A DNA stretch of 64,000 nucleotides from Patagioenas fasciata (lineage: Eukaryota > Chordata > Aves > Columbiformes > Columbidae), in NCBI RefSeq assembly GCF_037038585.1, contig NC_092521.1, positions 71,228,898-71,292,897 of the forward strand. Reading direction: 5' to 3'. Made by a program: the position numbers and the translations under genes. Within the stretch, counting starts at the first letter, position 1; each line of letters begins with the position of its first letter. Below the pieces are notes generated by a model. That model was not told the DNA's origin and did not search any database. It worked only from the letters and a program-made list of their open reading frames with translations. Below are positions 52,501 through 61,500 of the stretch, one piece after another.

Positions 52501-55500
52501 TTTCTAAGGAAGACCTGAATCTCTGCATTTTTATTCTATCCACAAGGTGCATTAAATAGAAAAGGGATGCTTTCACAATGACAAATGTTGTCTTAAATTC
52601 ACAATATTTTATCGCACACCATAGAAAGATATACATAATCACAGTCAAAATCTTTCTCCAAAGTTCAAGATAGTTTCTGCAGCAGACCACAGCCTACTCT
52701 GAGCTGTTTATAATTTAGGATCGGACCGTTCATTCTCACATTATTACAGGGATGCATTCTGGCAGGGAACACAAAATCTTCCTCTTTTCTTGAACTGGTT
52801 CAGCGCCAAAGGAAATTCTGAGAATTGCTCCTTGCAAACACACTGTCATCTGAGCGCAGCGACCTTCTGTGGCATACGTTCAAAACTCTGTCTCCTCCAG
52901 TGTTTCCACACTGGCTTGCTTCACTGAATGTCACAAGAATTATCCCAAGACCAATGTTAGACCAACCTGTACACTGTTGGCCACACATTAGATGCCAGCT
53001 CTCAAAAGCTAGAAAAATATAAGGGAGGCTCTGTCCAGACATTTCTAATTGTAGGGTAAGAGGTGGCATCCTGCCAAAATAATTTTGGAAATGAAAACAC
53101 CTGAATCAATCCACTAACTCAAAATTAAAAATTAAAGGACAGAGGTGCTTACTGAGGTATGGCCAGATGAGACTGTCCAATTATATATGCACCTCCACTG
53201 CATTTTAGTTCCTCAAACAATCTACAGTAAACACAATAATAGGAGACCTTTTTGCAGGTGCTGTATGACAGCTCTCATGATCTTCAATGAAGAGGAGCAA
53301 TACCAGTAAGAGCAGTAAGTGGTGACGCTGGTAACTTCAGTTGGATATGGCACCTGCAACACTATGTGCAGTCATTTCACTTGGAACATCAGTGAAACAC
53401 TGCAATGCTGTCTGGTACATCTGCTAAACTTCACTTGCTCTCCTTCAGAAAAAAACCCTGAAGTCTCATTTGGCACTGAAGCTCCTTGCCCTGTGCCCCA
53501 GCCTGCCCTGCAACCAGCCGGCTCTGTCTTATCCCGCTCCCAGCTTCACCTTTGCTCCCGCCAGCCCGCGCCAGGTCCTGAGGCAGCTGCTGCCGTCCTG
53601 GCAGCTGACACCACAAGGAATGATACAACCATAAGAAACCTTGCATCCCCCAGCTCCCTTTTGCCATGGAAAATTATTAGACTTTTGGCATTTATTTTTG
53701 TTTGAAATAACATAGGGAAAGCATACTTGAATGATAATTGCACACAAATACTTCCTGTCAAGCGAGACAAGAGAAACCCCACTGAAGCAGCACAGGAGGC
53801 AGCATGGTCTTCCCTATTTTTTCTTCTCTCCTTTCTCTACTTTCCAGCATACCGAGCAGAAGCTCCAGCACACCAGCACAGCACTGCAGTTTCAGCCACC
53901 TACTTTTTCCCCACACATCCCTGCCAAGTCCCTCAGAGGGCAGCTGCAGGTTTCCTTCTCCCTGGCGTACGTCTTAGTCTTAGTCTCTTCCTAAATTCCT
54001 TCCTACCAGTGATCCCTGCTTTCTCTCCTGCGTATTTAACATTTCCTAGTGCTTACTTTAAAAAGCTGTCTGCTTCTCCATTGCCTAGTGTCCGCAACTA
54101 ATCCAAGTGTCTTGCTGCAAGGGTTAAACACCAGCCACAAGTTTGCCATTTTGTAAGCAAATTAAAATTAGCAGGAGAAAAGGATAATTACTCATTTCCT
54201 CTATGGAGCTGAACAGCTCTCAAATGCATGGAGAAAAATATTTATGGGGGTGAAAGAGAAGATTAACATTTTTAATAAGAATATGGTTTTTAATTCACTA
54301 ACTGAGAAGATACTAGTGCTGATGCAACCCCTCCTTGCCATATGAGTAAGGAAACTTCTAGGAAAAATATTGAGTTTAACTGCAGAAATGTAGGGTTCTG
54401 CTTCATTATTAGGTACATCAGTTCTGGTACAACTGCAGTGAAATAAACAACAAACCAGCGAACAAAACAAACACCAAAACAAAAATTAAAATATGTTTAA
54501 AAAAAAGGGAGGGGGGGAAAAAGGGAAAAAAAAAGTTTTTCATCATGGGACACTAAACAATCAGTGGCCTCCATGATCTTTTATATTTTTATATAACTAT
54601 GAATACTTTTATTTATCTAGAAGTCTATTTTTTGGAGATTATTTTACTTGTGTCTGCATTTCTTTTTTTTTGCCATTTATGACTTCAATCCTTCAACAAA
54701 AAGCCACAGATTTTGCAATAACTATACCATTTTGTTTCTAGTCTTTCTAAGTCCTTTCTGGTGAGCCAGACTTTATTTATTTTTTTTTAAGTATTATGAA
54801 CTAAGGCTCAGAAAATTCTCATACGATGTTCATCTCAGGGGAAGGTGCATCTCTGTTTATCTACAGGACAAAAATTGTTTATCCTTTGTGGCTTCTGAAC
54901 AACGTTTGTAGACAAAACGGAGCTCAAAATACAGCCTAATCCACAGTGAAATATTAGTTCTCCTTTCCTGTCAGCTTTCCTAAACCAAGATTTTGCCTTG
55001 TCTGTGAACATTCCCTTGAAGCGGGCAGCTTGGATGGCTTCCATATCCTAACTCTGATTTGTGGCCGCTAAGATCAAGTGGGAATAGGGCTTGTTACAGT
55101 AATCCATCAGTGGTGTAACACATGCAGGAACATCCCAAGGAGGGAGACCTTGGGTGTCAGGGGGAAGGTTAAGGCTATAATTTCTCTTAATGTGATTTTG
55201 TCTGGCCTTTTCAGGATTTTGTCCACTTTGGGCAGGGACACTGCATCAGCAAACCACAGACTGAAAGACTGTGCTCAATTTTTTATGTTCTTAGACCTAA
55301 AAATGTTTTAAAAGTGACAACATTGGGTTAAGCTATTTTCCACTTTCTAAAACTGAAAAATTCATTTGAGAATACAGCATACGTGGTGGTGTGGATTTTG
55401 GAAAACAAGGGCTCTTCTATATTATGGTAATTTTCAGTTTAGTGATTAACTTGATGCCAATCTAAAAAAAAAAAAAAAAAAAAAAAAGTGAAATAACTTC

Positions 55501-58500
55501 TTAACAAAGAGAAGAAGTGGGAAATGAGAAACCAATGTACCTAAATGTTCGGGGATGAAGAATCACTCAAAGAAAAAAAAAAAAAAACCCACAAAAAACC
55601 ACCATGAAAAACTAAAACACCACCACCACCACAAAAATTTAAACCTTCCAAACATGAGAAACCAACCTCAGTGAAGGCAGTAAAACAGAGCCTAAACATA
55701 CGCTGTACAAAAGAAAAATTAGGAGAACAGAGATGGAATCCAAAGAGCAAATATCTAAGCATATTAAAAAAAAGCCACAAATTCCTTTATGTTATCAAAA
55801 AAAATCTAGGAGGTCCTGGATCACTGGACATGAAAGCCACTGAGGAAGACAAAAGTTCAACATGACTTATTTTCATCCAGCTTCACCACAAAGGATGTTG
55901 GGGAGAAATGCATCCTGCTACCTGCTTTTATTTTCCTGTATTTTTTTGAATAGATGTCAACTAATAGCAAGGTTTGAATACTTGCTGGCAGAAACAAATG
56001 TGTTGGAGGAGGATGATAGCTTACAAAGCAGTAAACAAGCAGAAGGCAAGAATTCTGATAGCAATTAAAGAAATTGAGCTACTGAATGAGTATGCTTTCA
56101 CTACACTTAAAGAATCAGAGGATAGCAAAAGTTGCAGCTATCTGTACAGAAGCAGCAAGGCTGATTCAGGAGACTATAGAGCTCCAAGCTCTATCACTGT
56201 ATCCTGAATATTTTTATAAAAGAGTGGACAGATAAGAGCAAGTACAGACAATTAGAATTCTAAAATCTTTACAAGAGCCTCATGCAGGCCAACTATGAAA
56301 TGTAAGTTTAAGAGAACAAAAGAGAAGAAGGAAGACATTGATTCTCATCTGATGACAGGGTTAAGAGCAGGTGTCTCGTGGTTTGTACTTTGTATTTCTG
56401 GAAACAAGGAAAAACACTGAGAGGGTAAAATCTACAGATGGCAAGAAATTATTCAGATTAGTCCTGATTTAAGATTATTAGGGGTTTGAGAGATAAGCAG
56501 TAAATCTGCTTCAGCAGATCATGGTCATTACTGTAGATCCCAATCAAGTGCTCACTGCAGGCAGGACCAGACTCATTTTAAAAGATGGAGAAAAAATATG
56601 GAAAGGGACCCCCCCAAAAAACAAACAAACAAACAAACAGAACTAGAAAGATTATTTGAGACTTAAACAAGGATCTTAGAAGTCTGGTTTCATTTGATCT
56701 TCAACTGAAAAGGGTGATGGACCAGATGACCTTCAGAAGTACTTTCCAACCTAAGTTATTCTATGAAATAGAGAGATAATAAAAGTTTCAACTGTTCAAC
56801 ATATTCAGACAGTAAATCCTGAAGCTAGCAAATGCAACAGCAGACAAAACTAGATTATGAATTCATTGCCACAAGAACTGCACTAGAAGACAAAATGATT
56901 CATTTTTCACTGTTTTAAAAAATTGTATTACACAGGGCTCCCCCTCCCCCACCTTCCAAATATCCCAACAAGGTGGCTTTTGGAAAAGAAATCATTCCTC
57001 CATTTGATGCACATAATTAGGATTGTGACTCATGAAATAATTTTTTTTCTAGGAGAGATCTTCCTCCTGTTTCAAAACTTCTTGTGCTCTCCTCTCAAGG
57101 AGCTGGTATTGACCACTATCTGAATCAAGACACTGGACTTGATTGATATTAGTATTATCTGCTGTAATTATTTCCATTTTCACATGAGACATGACTCCAC
57201 ACCAGAATTTTCATGTTTGTTATCTCCCTATTATATTCTGTCATGTTTACTCCAGTAATGACTGATGTGCTGTTTTTAAGGGTCGCCCATGAAACCTCAT
57301 ACTCTGAGAGCTCCAAGAGTGAGGTTACAGTGTTTTTATCATGCCTGGTAGCAGAAGTAATAAATAATCTGCATACCAAATAAAGCCATTGACCAGACCT
57401 ACGCATTAGCCAGGGGATGATAACCTTTTAAAAAGAGGTGCTCCCACAGGTTTCGTTTATTTCTATTTATCTTCCCTAACTCCTAATCATCAAAATTATT
57501 ATCAGGAAGAGGACAGAAAAGGAGTTAAACAAAATATTTCAAGGACACTTTCATCCTGGAAACAATTTCATTACAAAAAAATTCATTCCTTCCATTGTCC
57601 TTAAAAGATAGTCAAAGAAGCATCTGCCTTGAAAAACAGATTCTCTCAAACCACAGAGGAAATATATTTGAACATATTGATCAAATAAAATTTTAACCTG
57701 AAAACTGTTCCTTACATTATATACATTAATAATGTATATAACATTAAAATGGCTGTCATAACATGACTGCCTATTAGTACATTGATGAGGAAACCACCTT
57801 ACAGATAGAGATAAAGCTCAGAAGAGAGACTACTTGCATTTTTGAAATTCAGTGGGAATGACAAAACAAATCCAAGTCCATAAAACGTGTTGTGATAGCG
57901 AAAGAACAAAATGCAATAAAATAAAATAATAAATACTTCACTTTAAAGTGGATTTAAAAGAAACATATACATATATATATATTTACCCACTAGACATACC
58001 TTGGCTGACCTAGTGATGGCCCCGATCTCCGAATAAAGATCAGTGCTGTCTGGGAACTTTTCCACCACCATAGTGCAGACGTGGTGCAGGAGGGACTGCT
58101 TATGCACTGTGTCCTTGACTTCTGGAACCTTCTCGAGGTAGCTCAATTCAAAAGCTTTGGCCTGTAAGGGGGAAAAAAGGGAAAAATTTAAAAGTAAAAA
58201 TGTTTACTCCTTCCCATGCAGATTGGTAGATATAAATGATTACCAAGTAGTGACAGAGGGGAAACAAGAATCCTAAAGGAGAAGAAACTTATTGCTTTTA
58301 TTTATTTTTAACTTGCTGAAGAGTAGGCCTAAAATCACTCCACCTGGAGTGAAGAGACTCATGGCACAGTTCTCACATTTTGAATGGGGAACATTAATAC
58401 TAAACTCAAGGGAGGTACACCAGAAGGATCCCTAGCTCCACAGCTCCTCCAGGTTATGCTCAGAGGCAAAGAGCACCCTGACAAGCAATAAAAAGTAAAA

Positions 58501-61500
58501 GTAGGTTCTGCTCTCTACATTTTTGTTCTGGTACAAAATAAATACTGCAACTGTCATAAAGGTTTTGACACTGGGTATTCTGAAGGAAAAAGCTTTGGGG
58601 AAATGATGGGACATCAGGCTTACGTTTGTTCCATTCAGAAAGTTCCCAATGGCTAGTAGAGTAGAAAGGATCAATCCCAAAGTTTTATTATGCTCCAGTT
58701 GGTCCATTCCCTCCTTCAGGTCTAGAAGTGGTTCTGCAACTTCCTGCCATGCGAACAGAAACAAGAAAGTGAAGGTCGTAGTTGGCTATAGCTGCTTTAA
58801 GTTTTTAATTCTATGGTTTAGATTAATTACTGCAAAAAGTTCCTGAACTGGCGTCTCACAGAGAGCAAACTGGCCATGTGTGCTGGCCTTCTTCCATGTT
58901 CCAGCTAATAAATCACATGCAAGGACAGAAAAAAAATACATAAAATACTTTCCTAATGTTGCTTCTTTATGTATGCAATTGCCTTACTTGTCCTGGGGAT
59001 TATTCTGTGATTTCAAACAGGAGAGACAGAATCAGAGAAGGGGCTGCTGCACTTGAGTTAGATACATGAACATCCCCCTGCCCCAACTGATAAAAAAGCT
59101 TCTTATAACTATTTTTTCTAATATTTGAAAAACAAACAAAAGTTAGAACCCTGGCTGACTGGATGTTTGCAGCCTGACCCTAAAGATTTCTGCAAACGAT
59201 GGCCACCTCTGAGTTTTTGTTACAGTTTAGTGCTTGTGCGATTTTAAAAGTGAAAAAAAACCACTGCAAACATCAGGATTTACAAGCGTTCTCATTTAAT
59301 CTCTTAACTTAATTTGTCTTCCATCCACACATGTTAGATTCTGAGTATAGGTATGTAAACAGATAAGGCTTGGAAACAAATTCTGTTCCATTACCTCGGG
59401 AAGTGAACTACACCAGAGTTCAAAGGAAGAGAATGAGGGTAACTGAGTTGATGGAGCTTATTTCTATGTCTTTGTGCAAGGCCCAGGGCTATTTATTTTG
59501 CATGCACAGTAACAATCCACATTGTTTCTTTCTCCAAATGCCATCCTAAGCATCCATGAGCAGCATTCTTTTCTGAAATTATTATGTTCTTTATGAGCCA
59601 AGAAGCCAAATTTAAGTTGTCACTTTAGGCCAAGAGGCCAAATAACCAAGAACTTTCTTGGAGAAATACCATGGGCTACTCAACAATTGTAGTGATCTTT
59701 TAACATAACTAAGAACACAATGATGAAGGAAACATGCATTTTTAGCCAGTACAGAACAATTAATCTACTGAAAAGAAAATGGCAAATATGAGACAAATTG
59801 AGATGGCATAGTGAGCAAAGTAATTCATATATCAGGAGAGATGCTAAATAGTCCAAGTCAATCAAGTTAAACTAAAATCAACAAACTGCTGCACAGAATT
59901 CTCTAACTGCTTTATGAGTTGGGGTTCATTTAGTTTGTTTTGTTGCATTATGGGGATGAATCAAACTGCTCTGTATCTGCTGTAAACGCAGCCTTTTGAA
60001 CTATTTAGTTGCATCAATTTGCAACCTGCTAAAAATCATTCCTAAAAGGTTAATTTAAAACATTCTGAAGGTAAATAAAAAGATAGCATAAAAGGTTTCC
60101 AAGCAGGCCATACTGTAGCCCTTCGTTTAGCTATTTACATGCAAGCTGTCCAAGCTTAGACTTTCTTCCATATAGTGCACATTCATAATTACTCTTTACT
60201 TTTTATTTTATTGTAGTATTAAAAAAAACCAATAAACGACAATGCACTAGATGCTGTATTAACAGATGAAATACCCATCCTTGTTCCCTATAAAATCGCC
60301 ATCTACCTAGAGAGAGCAGAGACATAATGCAGAGCTATCTCTTACCCTTAACATGTAACCTTATTTACCACGTTTTTATTCTTCACCTAAAAATTATGCT
60401 TGAATGAAACTTGAGGATTTGTCCTAAATTTCTGGCTGCAAGACATCTGACAGTGCCAGATAAATGTTTGACATGCATGCACAAATGAACTAAACTATAT
60501 GCGTGCAATGAATTCAGTGGTTCCGGGACAGGAAGAATGTAGCACACATGGTTTGTACAGCTGATCTACCATACGTGTTGTTACCAACCTGCTATACTGG
60601 TAACAAGTTTAGTTTACTGCACCTTGACAAGCTCACATGCTTGCTTTTCTGTCAGGGGTAAAAATTTGGCTGGGATGGGAACTTTGAGATGACCAAAATG
60701 TAACTTGCCATATTTACATTTAATCAAGCCCAGCCTGTGGAGGGAAGTGATTTGGCACCCAAGTTTCACAAAGGGTTTGCCCATTTGCAGATGGATCTTC
60801 TGAAGAAACATGGTTTCAAGAACAGAAGAACGTTAGCAGGTCCTGGGACTCTTTTATTTCTATAATCATTAATGAAAACTACTTCCTTTTTTTAATTGAA
60901 TGTGTTCATGGTATCTCAGTCTAAATAACACTTATGTTTATTGGTTACCTGGAACTGCCTTTAACCTTTTGTTACTGGAGAGGCTCAACTGCTTGCTCTC
61001 CGTTGTCCCTCTGGTGTCTGATCCCATATCTTCCTCTTCACCAAATGAAGACCCAAGGTGTCTGCTATACCTATGCTTGTCTCCTAGGCTTCTTATCACA
61101 TGCTCCTCTTATCACAGTTATCGTATGTTATTTCCCGTATCATTTTAAGGTAACTAGTGTAGTTAGGTCTATCTACCTTTCAACAGTGATAAAAATATTG
61201 GTCCTATCTTCACTCCAGCTATGAGATCTTTGAGCAATTTAGGCATTTGTGACCTTTTATGATAGCATCCACTCTACATGGATTTTAGCTGGCAATTCAT
61301 TAACTCTGTGGCATAAATATTATAGGATGGACAAAAGGAAAACTATCAGAATTTCTTCAGCTTTTAGCAGTACTTCAGATGTTATTTTTTGATTGAGAGG
61401 AGGCTGGAAATTCTAGGTATACACACAGATTAACAGCTGCAGCTGACTCAGTTAACATGCAGGGAACAATTTAGCCATGTGGTAACTTCAAAGCAGAATA

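Larger units (their letters stand above)
47384..57999 (-). other. FHOD3: FHOD3 intron (10.6 kb)
   Basis: It contains a partial hAT-like MITE (48.8 kb), a GC-richer block at about 53.45-53.62 kb, purine-rich and poly(A) tracts (54.5 and 55.5 kb), a CAAA repeat (56.6 kb), a short CR1 end (56.7 kb) and an AT-rich perfect hairpin at 57717-57741. The donor is gtatgt, and the acceptor follows a long U-rich tract. No additional FHOD3 exon was found. Confidence 0.9.

Noticed and set aside
53319..53705. 128-codon plus-strand ORF over the GC-rich intronic block
   Set aside because: Ala/Pro-rich low-information sequence with competing frames on both strands and no recognisable domain or splice context.
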